Shown: one piece after another, positions 35,584 through 48,000 of the stretch
How positions within the stretch are numbered: position 1 is the stretch's first letter
Layout of the letters: each line of letters opens with the position of its first letter
Assembly: GCA_941918925.1 (NCBI GenBank)
Contig: OW799234.1
Span: 133,900,895-133,964,894, forward strand
Length of the DNA: 64,000 nt
Direction of reading: 5' to 3'
From: Phyto melanocephala
Lineage: Eukaryota > Arthropoda > Insecta > Diptera > Rhinophoridae
Notes under the pieces: model-generated
What the model was told of the DNA's origin: nothing
Seen by the model: the letters and a program-made list of their open reading frames with translations, nothing else
Databases searched by the model: none
Program-made: the position numbers and the translations under genes

Positions 35584-36511
35584 TTTGTTCTCTTTCTTGA
35601 CTTTGAGATCACTGTTTCTTTTTTATAAAAAAATCTTTATCAACACCAATATTTCACTACTAAACAATGAGTTGCTTGTTTAAGGTAAATATATAAATTA
35701 TAAAAACGAAAAACAAATACAAATTGAAAAACTGTTTTGTAAAAAAGGCGGGAAAATAATTTGTCAATATACAAAATGTTTGATATAGTTTATAGTCAAG
35801 CGACGATTGTTATTCCTTGTAGGGGGTTCATTGAGTAGTGAGTCGTTTCCAGACTGATTCGATAACTTTGAGCTTGTAGCATGGTAACATGCCAGCAAAA
35901 GTTCGATAGACATGATGAATTGCAAAATCAAACGACCTACAAGAGAGTCTGTCTAAACTAATTAGTATATCGTTGGTCACAAGTAGAAAGGCTCTAACTA
36001 AATTAATTAATCTCCTTCACAGGAGAAGGTAAAACGTAACATGAACTGTATTATCAAAATGTAATTTTCTTTGTAAAATTGTTTGTAAACAGTCATTCTT
36101 GTGTCTGAGTGTATTTGTGTTAAATGTATTGAAATCACTGATAAATTCAATATCATAAAAAGTACGAGTTTGGGCTTTCCTACTTGTGACCCTCGATATG
36201 TACGTATCACAGCTTGTTTGACAATGTATCATTAAACTAAAAAAATTAAAAAAGAAAAAAATAAATTTTACTTCAACCTGCTTGAATGCCTGACTGACCA
36301 ATTATTTTTAATTAAGAGCTTTAATTGAATAATTACTACATCAAATTGATTACTGTCAGGACATTAATTACATAACAGAAACATGTAAAGTTTTCAGCAA
36401 TACAATATCAATTTAGAGAACAAAAATTACTTATTTAAAGTTTTGTCACTTGTTGTGAATAAGTGTATCGTTTAGCTATAAATATTTTAATTATTCATTT
36501 AAACAACATTC
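35584..36511. other. AT-rich DNA without recognised features
   Basis: The 94-codon minus frame at 36017 has no family motif; nothing else recognised. Confidence 0.4.
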
Positions 36512-36513
36512 TA

Positions 36514-38406
36514 AAGGGTATGCCAACAATAATGTACGCTGTTAATTCTGAGTCACACTTTAACGTTAAGTTTGTGCCCAACATAATTTGACATATTTTT
36601 GTTTCAGTGTTTGGCATATTCAACGATTAAAAGGTACACAATTAAGCTACGCATTAAGATTGTTCAGAACTTTTACGAAAATGGGCGTTCAAATTAAAAT
36701 GCATTTCGTATACTTTATGATTTTTTTGGTCAGCATAATCAAGCAAATGGACAATCAAGAGAGTCGTACAAATTTCAGCAAATTGGGAATGTAAAAAATT
36801 GCTGAAGTCAACATCGGCTCATCGTTGTGCATAACAATTGAACATCTCACGAACATTATTCGTGCCAATTTTGTATAAAGATTTGAATTAACGCGCTTAC
36901 AAGGTTCAATTGACTCAAGAGCTGAAGACTACACGCAAAGAAAAACCATGGTTACGACATGATCACGACGGTCATATTATTTTTTCTAAAACAATATTTG
37001 GTTGTCGAAAACAAGTAATAGTTATTTTTGTTTCATTTCATCATATATTTTGTCACGATAATCAAGCATTTGTTTGAATTGTATCATTTAATGATTACTT
37101 TTCGTAAAAATTTCAAAATGGTTATCATTTAAAAATAGTATGATTTAAAGAAATTAATTTGACAAAAATCACATTATATTAAAAAGCACTATAAATTAAA
37201 GATAATCACTAAATAATAAGTGAGATAACAGCATGATTTTAAATTAATCAAGCTATGATTTTTTTTAATCATAATTTGATTTCAACTGTTCTTCTTCTTG
37301 CTGAATAAATATTTATTATTTTAAAAGTTTGAGATGTCAAAAAAATGAACAAAAATTTTGAAAAATTAAAGAAAATTTAAAAATAAACGAGAAAATGTAA
37401 AAAAATATTTGTATAAAAATTGCAATTAAATTGGTAAGTACAATCAATATGTTTAAGAACAGCAAAAGACAATAACTTGCCGTAAAAAAGCAAAGATTGT
37501 CGATTTCAATTGTAGTCATATATATGGTTATTGAATGATACTTAAATTAAACATAATAATGATAACTGGTAACCATTATTATTTTTAAGCATAATCATAC
37601 AATTTAATCATAGTATGTTGCTCTTCGATTATGGTTACCACAACCATATTTGTTCTTTGCGTGTACTGACCATTTCAAGCGTCTTCAATACATCAAATGG
37701 TTGGTTGAAAAGACAAAAGTGGAAAATGACTTTACAATAAAAAATCATCTTCAGCGATGATGCACACTTTCAACTCAGTGGATTCGTTAAAAAATAGAAT
37801 TGCCTTATTTGAGCAAATGAGAATCCAAAAGTGATTTTTAAAAACCTGATGCATCTACAAAGTGTAACTGTTTGGTGCGAGGCGTCATCGAGCCGTATTT
37901 CTTCAAAAATGGGGTTTGCTAGGTCGATACCGTGAATGGTGTTCTCTATCGCGAGATGATAACGGATTCCTTGTGGCCAGATATTAAAGATATGGACCTG
38001 GACGATATGTGTGTGCCACACAGCCAATAAAATAATAGCTATTTTTTACGAGGATGGCGTGTTATTTTGCGTGAAAGCAATATTAATTGACCGCCGCGAT
38101 CATGCTTTTTCACCTTTAGACTTCTTCCTTCGGGGAAATTTTAAAGAAAAAGTGTACGACCAGAACAAGTCAAGAACTAAAAGACGAGATAATTTGGCTC
38201 TTTAATGACATTGAACCTCAATTTTGTCTCAGTATCATTGAAAAGTTGGATCATCGGATAGAATTATGATATCGAAGCAGTGGCGAGGATTTGACCGATA
38301 TTTTGTTTTACACATAATTGTCAAAATAAAAAATATTAATATTATTTTCTGAAAACTTTTTGTTGTATTTACAATTACCATCGTGCGTTTTGGTTGAAAC
38401 ACCCTG
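36514..38406 (+). mobile_element. DD41D-type mariner split by a MITE
   Basis: The left end AAGGGTATGCCAAC (36514) and the inverse of the right end CAGGGTGTTTCAACC (38406) resemble each other, with TA at 36512-36513 and 38407-38408. Taking out the MITE at 36932-37663 leaves about 1.16 kb. Transposase blocks are in order on the plus strand but in changing frames: NAFRILYDFFGQHNQANG near 36690-36760, LTQELK before the MITE, and DHFKRLQYIKWLVEKTKVEN after it. Then come the first catalytic block SDDAHFQLSGFV, NGVLYREMITDSLWPDI, SPLDFFLRG (third aspartate kept) and KLDHRIE with EDLTDILFYT at the end. Multiple stops; dead. Confidence 0.8.
36932..37663 (-). mobile_element. 732 bp MITE inserted at a TA in the mariner
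   Basis: Termini CACGCAAAGAA and the inverse are flanked by TA at 36930-36931 and 37664-37665. It runs opposite to the sibling at 14567. Deleting it with one TA restores an open reading through the host mariner codons for Lys-Thr-Thr-Asp-His, which fixes the boundaries exactly. Confidence 0.9.
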
Positions 38407-38408
38407 TA

Positions 38409-39678
38409 CAAATGATGACCTGGCATATTAAACTCCATTTAATGACTAACTTTAATGGATTAAATGGAAAAATTATCTTATTAACGTAAAAACAATAAGT
38501 TACATTTTGAATAGGTAAAGTGAACACCAAAAATATCCGGAAAACATAAAAAAAACAAAAAAACAAGTAGAAAAACAAATGAAATTTCCTTAAAGTTTCA
38601 TTGCAAAGTTTTGTCATAGTCTTTTAAGCAGGTCACCAAGTATTTTAAAACACTGATGATTAAAAGACGGTGCAATTGTTCAACTATACTAGCAAATATT
38701 ACTTATTGAATGCAGAAATGCATTCTAAAATTAAGCAGTAGTGTAGTTTGCACTTTCGATTAACAAGTGCGTTGTATTCAAAGCAGTACAAGTTACTACT
38801 GAAAAAGATAAATACAAAAAAACGAAACAAAGGAAAAGAAAAAAAAACTTATTTTTTGAACAATTCAAATAACGAAAACTTAATAAAATAACAACAGCAA
38901 AAATTGTATGCAAATAGTTTTCTGATTGTTAATCTGTAAAATAATTAAATATAACACCCAGAAGACACATCAGGTGTAGTGCTTAAAAATAAATATAACA
39001 AATAAAATGATTTAACAATTTAAATCGGTTTCCGAGTGTGAATTTGGAGTTCAACTTAAGGTTGATTTTAAGACAAACGTTTGTATTGACTCAGTACAAA
39101 TGCTATTTGCAAAACGTTTTTAAATCAAAAATAAATTACACTTTTTTAGAAATAGCAGGCCTTTATCAGAGAAAAATTTTTAATGAAAATATTTTGTTGC
39201 CAACTCCATGTTTGCTGGGTAAAAACAATGAATACCGCCATCAACAACAAAATAACTTTCAAGATACTTGTGCAATGCCAACCACATAAAACATAAAGAC
39301 TAGCGTCCTATTAAAAGTTTTAAATAGGCTGACCGTGGATCATATTCTTATCTTTTTTATTTTCAATTACAGTTTGCCTGCTTATTTTATGATTTAATAT
39401 TTTACAATTTTCTTTTCTTTCCTCATAAAACTTTAAATAAAGTTATGGTTCAATATTAAGCAGTTGTTGGCTTTGTGCTCGCATTATTGTTTGCATTTCC
39501 TCTGCTTTTATTTATTTATTTATTTGATTTGTAAGTACTCTTTGCAAAAACCTTTAATGACTTCTTTGAATATTACGAGCAGTGTTGCCAGCATTTTGGT
39601 AAAAAGCTAATGCAACAAAGTTACTTCAGTTCATGAGTTTCTGTTTATGATAATTAAGTTTAATTTTATAATTAATAC
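38409..39678. other. AT-rich DNA without recognised features
   Basis: No motif-bearing open frame or element terminus recognised. Confidence 0.45.
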
Positions 39679-40541
39679 CCCTATTGCGGTTCACCACTCA
39701 ACTCAGTTTGGTTGTGTGAGAGTCAACCCAACTTATGCACAACCAAACTCATTTTAGGAATTGTGATACTCAACGTTTTTAGTTGAGTTTGCTATAAAGT
39801 TGCCAACTTAAAGTATCGATCTGCTAACTTTAAATATTACGTTTGGCAAATGAAAAAAAAAATTTTTTTTCTTAAAATTGTTTCTAAGTGCTGTGCCGAA
39901 TTAAAAAGTATTTATAATGGATTAAGTGTCTGTTTATGTTATGATGAAAATAAAAACTCTTGTGTAGATGTGCTACATACAAGAAGAAAAATTCGTATTG
40001 ATTCAAACCATATTGAGCTGCCCAGTGCCAAGTATACTTATATTTCTAATAAGTAACGAAACTAAATAATTATTTTATATTTATAGACTTACAAGTTATT
40101 TCCGACTAAGCAAAGAAGCGTTTTGTTATTTGCTGGATGAAATTAAAGATCACCTAAAAACACCTGTTCACGTGGTGGCTATTCCTCCTATATTAAAGTT
40201 ATATGCTGCTCTTAGATTTTTTGCTGACAGGAGCTATCAAAAATGCAATGAACTGAAAAAGTTATTATAAAAATGTACATATACTTATGATCTCTCCATT
40301 TTGTTTTCCATTTTTACCGCTTTAAAAAAAATTAACCTTAATTGCCAATAATACAACTACTCTTAAGCAGTTGTGTGTATTCAACGTTTTTGTCGACCAA
40401 ATTTGTTCAAAGTTGAAAACGGTAATACCACGAAAAAATAGATACACAACTGAATAGTCAACCGTCAGTTGAGTTGAGAATGGAAATGTCAATTTGCCAA
40501 AGACAACCAAACTGTTACAAAAGTGGAGAACCGCAATAGGG
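39679..40541 (+). mobile_element. PIF/Harbinger-like element, truncated
   Basis: Ends are CCCTATTGCGGTTCACCAC and the inverse of CCCTATTGCGGTTCTCCAC, followed inside by a shared CAGTTTGGTTGT motif. The target duplication could not be settled. It encloses an N-terminal transposase piece (next entry) and lacks the DDE part, so it is a deleted, non-autonomous copy about 860 bp long. Confidence 0.78.
39850..40270 (+). pseudogene. Harbinger-type transposase N-terminal remnant
   Basis: At about 40085-40265 the plus strand reads YFRLSKEAFCYLLDEIKDHL and then IPPILKLYAALRFFADRSYQ. These match the conserved blocks before the DDE domain in HARBI1-like transposases (RLS-x-EAF..., IPP-x-LKL-x-AALRFLA-x-GSYQ). 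The frame upstream, 39850-40056, may be its leader but is not conserved. The catalytic DDE domain is absent. Confidence 0.78.
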
Positions 40542-40606
40542 ACATAAGTTAAGTCGTTGTATAATGAATTTTTATTTGTGCAGAAATTTCAAAATAATTT
40601 CATTAA

Positions 40607-41503
40607 AAACAAGTAAGAGCACTATATTCAGCTAATACCACAACATCGCTGGTGGTGGGTAACGCTTTTATACAAAAATATTTTCGATTTTGTTAACCAC
40701 CCTAATCATTTTAGAATTATATCTTTTTACTTAAATATGTATTACATTCTTTGTTGAAATAAGTTCATTTTTCTATTAATTTATTTCCTTATTTTCAGTC
40801 TTAAAATGAAATCTACGTATTTTTACCACTTCATTTTATCATCGTGATATATCTGGTCGTTAAGATAGGTATGTCGAAGTAATTTTTGCTAATATTTTCA
40901 ACTTAGATATTAAAACACAGAGACCATTATTTCTCCAATTTTTTGGAGATGGATGTTACAGCAGGCGGGTGAAATTCATTCTCCGCTATAAATATTTCAA
41001 AAAGTATTAACCAAAAACCTCTATTGCTAAATTTCAGGACTACATATTTATTTGTGGCTATTTAAAATTTTAAATAGACTAAAACAGACATAAAGCGGGT
41101 AAAAGTTCTGTACACTTTGATCTATAACTCGTTTCGAAATGTACGAATTTGGAAAAATTTTTTGGGAGAAACCTATTTTTTTACTTAAAGAATGTGAAAT
41201 ACTAACACTCTATGTCCTTGGATTTACAAGCTACAACTACCTTCTATATAAACCGATTAATTCCATTTGTAATATGCAAATTTCCAATTTTTTAATGCAT
41301 TGGAAATATTCTGTCAAAATATCATTCTCTTAATCTATTCGACCTCTATTGTGCTCGCAATAGACGAGCTAATGTGCAGAACGACGGTGATAGCTAGATC
41401 GTTCTAAAATGAAACCAAGATTCATAAAATGAAAAACTTTTAGGTTGTAAAATAAATATGTTGATGTTTTACAAATGGAGTGACAAAATGAAATAATGAA
41501 TGC
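40607..41503 (+). mobile_element. Old Helentron/DINE-1-like element
   Basis: Begins AAACAAGTAAGAGCACTATA. Inside are a few worn unit phrases (CGTTAAGATAGGTATGTCG, CTAATATTTTCAACTTAG), then the right-arm landmarks TCGACCTCTATTGTGCTCGC and GATAGCTAGATCGTTCT, finishing near GGAGTGACAAAATGAA without a clear hairpin. Heavily diverged. Confidence 0.65.
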
Positions 41504-41667
41504 AAAATTGCTATAATGCGTTAAGAATTAGTTGGTAACACTGGTTAGAACATTTATAAATTCGAAAGGGTTATACAAAAGTACGTGTAATAAACTCTTA
41601 TGAACTATATGGAGATTGAATAAAGTTACTTACACAAAAAATTATGTTATTAAAATATAGTATAGGG

Positions 41668-42160
41668 CGTGTCCCAAAATGAATGGACTATTTGAATTTG
41701 TTGTCATTTGTGCAGTAAAGTGTTAGCAAGCCTAAATGCAATTCAACAGCTCACAGTTTAGGGTTAGTAAAACTGAAGCGTTTTCCGATAGGACAACGTG
41801 TCTTTATAATTTAACACATTTTCAAAATTCGAAATCTTTAGTGAGCAAACGATTAAGAGAGATACTTGAATTTTGCATTTCGTGTATACAGCGCTGAATT
41901 AATGTTCCTGGATTTTCGAAGGCCAGTGTATTTGACGTCTCCAACGGATCCAGTCTCCCTGAGTGTTTTAATTAATTTCTCTACAGTTGACGTAGTTAAA
42001 ACACTATTCCGACCAAATTTTGTATGAAATTTTTTAATTGCGGCCGTCAAGATTTTATTTGTTTTAATATTGTTTAATATTGATCTTTCGTTTAACGCTA
42101 AATTACAAAACCCAGTTGTCACACTTTACAGAGTAACGTATACTTCGTTAGAACATTAAA
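41668..42160 (-). pseudogene. Mariner N-terminal fragment with one terminal repeat
   Basis: The minus strand encodes TAAIKKFHTKFGRNSVLTTS, then TVEKLIKTLRETGSVGDVKY, the two helix-turn-helix segments of a mariner transposase. At 41668 GGCGTGTCCCAAAATGAATG has the look of a mariner terminus near TA dinucleotides. No partner end or catalytic blocks were found; the element is internally deleted or truncated. Confidence 0.68.
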
Positions 42161-43600
42161 ACGTAACTTTAGTCTTAATTGCAATTAAAGTTATTGCAAT
42201 ATGCATTGTTTTTTTGTAATGTATTTTTTTCACGAAAAGAAGTCGTCATTAACGAAAGTGTCTTGAGCAAATCGTATAACATATTATAAACGTAGCTAAT
42301 TCGCTATTTTGTCTATTTGTTTGGTGTTTTTAGATTCGCTTGTGCAACACAACCGAGAGCACTGTTTTGCGCCAAAGATAATTTAAAAATAAAAGATTAT
42401 TTATTACAAAATATTCAAGTGCCTTTAATTTAATAATCAATTTAATTATTATAGAATATAATTTATATTATAAAATGTATTTATGTATATAATTTTACTA
42501 AACTATGAATACATTGTCTCTGAGATCCAAAATCAAAATTGTATTATTGTATGACAAATATACATTTGAAATAAAAACAAAATTAAAATAATAAAAATTT
42601 AAGACATACAATGTATTTTATATCTTGTTATCTACCATATTTATTATAAACAAATATCATATTAACATCAGCTATGTATTTTTTCGCACTACCCTATTGA
42701 ATTTTCCTACTTCAATGTTAGAATTTTACACTTAATATGGCGCGTACAAATGTCAAAACAGAAGTCAGTCACATTCTACTTCATATAAAATTAGATAAAT
42801 GCCAGAATTATGCAAATATCTTATATTTTACTCAATTTTATACGAAAGCATTAAAATTACACCAGATTTGATTTGCAATGCCTACATACAAGCAAACATA
42901 CATATTTAGGAGCGTGTGCTAGAAATAAATTATTACTCCCTTCAAAAATTACTTACAATCATATAAATAAATTATTTAACGCATAAATGATTTCAAAGGT
43001 ATGCTTTGAAATAAAATTTACACATACACACATGCCTATTTTAAGGTACATATTTTATATTTGCAATATGAATGGATCAAGTACAAATAAAAGTTAATAT
43101 TTTGATTGTACAGGTTTTTTTTTTTGAAGACTTAAGCCATGCATTTAAATATAATATTAAAGATGTATGTGCTAAATTCACAACCTGTCGTAGGACTCAT
43201 GTTGTAAGAAACATACTTCTCCATATTAAAGAAAAGCGGCGGTAGTTTTACTTTTACAGCCGTGATGTATTCACTCGACTTCTATAAATGTAGGTAAAAT
43301 TGTTGTAAATGTTGGTTGAAAATAATGCAGAAATTATCAACAAAATGTGTACAACTAGTACGACAGCTTCTAAATTGAGCAATAAATGTATGTTCATTTT
43401 TGTTATAAAGTTAATTTTTTTAATTATAAAATCTTCAATATTTTATTTAAATTCTTAATATTAAATGTGTGTAGGATAAATCAATCTAGTTGCGTAGCTT
43501 CTGAATTATTCAAAGCTGCTAAATATCAACAAAATTAATTACTGTAATATAAATAATTGGCTGAGGTAAAAAACATTACTAGTTCCTTTTCATATCCACC
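42161..43600. other. AT-rich DNA without recognised features
   Basis: Extremely AT-rich; no supported gene or element. Confidence 0.5.
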
Positions 43601-43679
43601 ACAAAAAATATTATAGCAGAAATTTTTATTTTGTCGCTTTGATCCGCAAAATAACTTTTTTTTTTGAAAATGCTATCAA

Positions 43680-44040
43680 AAAAAGTGTAGCTTCGGCTGT
43701 GTGAAACCAATGTTGCCAATATCCTCCTCTTAAATTTTTGTGAGCAAAAATTCGTTCGACATGGCTTGATAACGATCGCCATTGACTACAGCCACTCCTT
43801 GCTCATTTTCGAAGAAAAATGGCCCAATTATGCCTCTGGACCAAAATCCGCAACAAACAGTGACTCGTTTTTGGTGTATCGGCTTTTCAATGTATGCGTG
43901 CGGATTTTCTGTGCCCCCCCCAATAGCGACAATTTTGGTTGTTTACATACCCGCCAAGATCAAAATCGGCCAAAGTAATGTCGCAATATTTTCCAGCGTT
44001 GTTCAAACGTAAACACAACCATATTCGTTCAGCGGTAGGA
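43680..44040 (-). pseudogene. Mariner transposase central fragment (first catalytic region)
   Basis: Across two frames the minus strand reads DFDLGGYVNNQNCRYWGG, then ENPHAYIEKPIHQKRVTV, CGFWSRGIIGPFFFENEQG and VVNGDRYQAMSNEFLL. This is the block following the first catalytic aspartate in DD41D-type mariners. A run of seven C/G at 43915 causes the frame change in the middle. A stop follows at I-E-E-D-I-G, and the second catalytic block is not recognisable. Confidence 0.75.
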
Positions 44041-44477
44041 TAAAACTAATTATCTGTCAGAATCACGCTTGAGCTAAAACAAAAAATTTTGAAAAATGAA
44101 TTTGATCTAAAATATCTATAATACGTCAGAAATATTTGATATTGACATGGGCCACATCAGTCTAATACAAAAAGTTATCTAATGTAATGCTTAATAATTT
44201 ATGTCAATGAGGATAAAAGTAAAGCAACTTCGTAGGGTATTTTCTGAAAATCTTCCAATCATTAAGTAGATGTTTAAAAAAGTTGTTAGTTCAAGTGTAT
44301 GCAAATCTACTATACACGGTGTAAAATTCTACTTTTACCCTCATCTCCTATATAAGACTTACAAATCTATATAAATTCTATATAAATCTGAATATAGTAC
44401 CCTGTGTTTCATGCCTACTTTAACGATAGTTCTCAACAACGTCTATTTCCTTATTTGTATATGTATTTTTTTTATAT
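44041..44477. other. AT-rich DNA with a possible HINE unit scrap
   Basis: Around 44330-44425 phrases like TCTACTTTTACCCTCATCTCC, ATATAAATCTGAATATAG and CATGCCTACTTTAACG recall one worn HINE tandem unit. No ends. Confidence 0.4.
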
Positions 44478-45095
44478 ACATGCAAAGAAATAACATGGTT
44501 GTGGTAATCAAAATCAAAGAGCAACATATTATGATTTTATTATATGTTTGTAGTTAAAACATATAATGGTTGTCAGTTATAGTTATTATGTTTAATTAAA
44601 GTATCACGTAATCATCAAATGAAGCGAAGATTATAGTTTTTTGCTATTTGTTTTCTTGATTGTACTCAGCTCTTTTCTTCAAAAGTTTCATTTTTTAAAT
44701 GTCTTATTTTGAAAATAATAAAATTTATTCAACAAGAAGAGCTGCTTAAAACAAATAATAAATATACTATACAATGATTGCTTTTGAAAACATACTGTGG
44801 TTTCACCTAACATTTTATAGTTATTTTTAATTTTAAACGCTTTTAAATATAAGACATCACACTATCTTTTCCACTTTAATTGTGTAAATCAATTTCAAAG
44901 GACAATCATATCGAAGCTTTTATGAAATTTTAGCATTATACGATAAAACTTAAACAAATACTCTATTATCGTGGCGAAATAAATGATTAAATAAAATAAA
45001 AATAACTATTACCTATTTTGGACAACCAGATATTTTTATGGAAACTATATTATGATCGTCGTGGTCATGTCACAAACATAGTTTTCCTTTAAATG
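44478..45095 (+). mobile_element. Diverged copy of the ~730 bp MITE
   Basis: Left arm ATGCAAAGAAATAACATGGT and right arm ATATTATGATCGTCGTGGTC match the MITE at 14567 in order and spacing. It is somewhat shorter, and the outer CACGCAAAG is reduced to TGCAAAG. Confidence 0.72.
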
Positions 45096-48000
45096 TATTG
45101 TGACAGGTATTATATTGAATTATTATGGGCAAAGGTCAACGACTAGATTTCTTTCTTTCTACAATATTGTTGGTGAATAGAGACTTGGATATTGAAAGGT
45201 TTGCTTAAGCCATACAACTTTGAACGAAATGAGCATCAGTCATTCACCTACATGAAATTTGAAAAAATCCGTTTTGACAATTTCTGTACTAAAAATGCAT
45301 TCAAAATTTTTCTTATTGCTTTTTTTATATTTCGTTTCCCTCAGTATAATTGTTTTCTTATGCGTTGTTTTCTAAGCTTTAAAAAAAACTACAAAAAATT
45401 TAATTAAATCAAATGACTAATAAGTGTATAAGTATGTGACGAAAACATCTTGGAGAAATACGGTGGTCAAGGAAACAAATAAATCCTACAACCAGTTGCG
45501 ATACAGCTAGGGTGAGGGAGACTGGAAGATATATGTAAAAAACATTTGTAAATAGACTAAGTTCTAATTAAAATTTGTTAATGAATTGTAATTAATGAAC
45601 ATGTCTTAATAATAATAATAAGTATGTGACAATTTTATTGATAAAAGCATATTATTGTGAGTGTATTTATTTATTGCAAGTTTTTGTTTTCTTGAACAAA
45701 GTCAGTCTTTGGTTGACGGCATAAAAAATTTTACACAGCTGAAAATTGAGCCTTACCTTGTTTTACAACTAACTTTAGCAGTTATCTTTTTAGATGTGTG
45801 TCAGATAATTTTTTATTGAACACTTACACATTGGTGTTGGAAATTTTTGACTCAGCTGTATTTATAATTTTTTATAGGATTTAAAGAAAATCCATGACTC
45901 GCGTATATAGTTTTTTTGTGTGGTATTTAATGTGTGGTATTTTGCTCAAAGGGTCGTTGACCCTTGCAATAACTATTTCAAAAACATTGGGCGCTTCCTT
46001 CTAAATTCCTTTTGATGTTATTCGCCAATAGCACAAAGTTATCTCCAGACAAAGAAGTACCACACTTTAATATCAGATGGTAAATTCAAAAATTATAAAG
46101 AAAAATATAGAAACACAAGCGCTATATATGGAAAAAAACACTTTAAAATCGCCTTGCAAACACTTTATGTTTGAAAATAACCAGGGAAAGTTTTTCCTGG
46201 TAAAACATGTACCGGTTCACTTAACTTTAATTTAAGACTTCTAATACTCTTGTCCATTTATTTGACTTATAATAATATGGTGGACATATTAATCATCATC
46301 GATTGATCATTAATGTTTTTTGGAACCGAAATCAATGTATTCAGAAATGTGAAATACTTAGCAATAACACCATTAGCGTAGCTAACATTTTTTTTTGGGG
46401 TGGCAAAAAAATTTGTTTCTTCAAAAGCTTTAACTGAGTTTAATTTATTGTTAGAAAACTAATTCTTACAAATTTATTTATTTATTTATTTATGTATTTA
46501 TTCAACGTAATATAAAGCCTCATTAGGCCAATTAAAATATATTACATAGTTAAATCCTGAACATTAATATTATAAAAATTATCTACAAATAAAAACCTTA
46601 CATATATGACCATTGGTTCCCAATCAAAATTATGGTGAGAAGCATTGCACCCCTCGAATCGTCTAGTTCCACAAATGAATAACGGATAAATACGAAACTA
46701 ATCTGGAATGTTCATTCTGAAAACACTATACTGAAGATTCAACATCAGTGCAAAGGGGCTTGTGTTTAAAAATTAGAAATTTCACCTTAGGCTGCACATA
46801 AGATCTATATGGTGATCGTGACACGAACAATTACTTATGAGCTGTTGGTGATTGAAGGCCTCTCAGCGTATGAACAGGTGTAATTTGGATGGGGTTCAGA
46901 GTATTTATTTATTATTTTTGTATATGTAGCGTGACGCATATTATACCAACCCATGCAATGATGAACTTATTAATTTCAATGAGTAAACTTTAAACTTTGG
47001 AAAAAAAAGGCAACTACAGTCATATGATGCTCAAAGACCCTTTTGGCAGGGGTCTCAGTAAAGGTACTTGGATTTCATCGGTGTGCTATGATCAAAATCA
47101 CTTCATTGGTAACGGGAATAAAAACTTTGACTTTTATTTGAATAAATTAAGATCAAGGAGGATAGTATTTTTTTAAACCTTTGGTATTCTTAGGCAGCAT
47201 CGCATATAGTATGCGAATATCCAGCAATAAATAACTACAAATTAAGGACCACAGGCAGGTCCTAAGTATGGATGCCAGGTGGACCTAAGTCCGAATGAGA
47301 TTGTTTAGAACACAAATCACTATGTGATGCTTTCTATTTTAAAAGAAAAATGCGTGGATGCCGAATAATATGATTGAAGAAGCCGAAATGATATTCGCCC
47401 AACACATTTGTATATAAATTTAATACACATTCATATATACATACATACAAAGACATTAGAGGTAAAAGCACTTAACTTTTTTTCATCTATTTTTTTATAC
47501 ACAAAAATAAATAAATTAATACCAATTTAAATGCTGGTGCCAGAAAAGCATATTTACCACATTTATTAAGCACTAAAACAAAAACACTCTACATTATGTA
47601 GTTAGCCCATACAGGTATTTATGTTTGCTCTTAGGATGTCTTCTTAACTATACTGTATTAAGATTAATTTGTTTTAATGGAAGGTGTGCACGTGTCGTAA
47701 TATTTTTTGTTGCTAATGATGGTACGCTCGTGAATCACTTGTAATCATTATTATGCGTGAGTGATTGTTTTAGTTTAAGCTCTCGAAATAAAAGTGTAAA
47801 AGTGAAAGTGTAATGTGCTATAGAACATTATGAAATATATATTTATAGCTGATTTAAAAATATAACATACGAATCTGTAGGGATATTGGAAACCTGAAGT
47901 ACTCGAATAGAGATGCTATATATGTTTTAAAATCAATGTATATAAATACTTCATAGGGTTGCAATTTGATGCTGTAAAGCAGAGGTAAAAAAGGAGGTAC

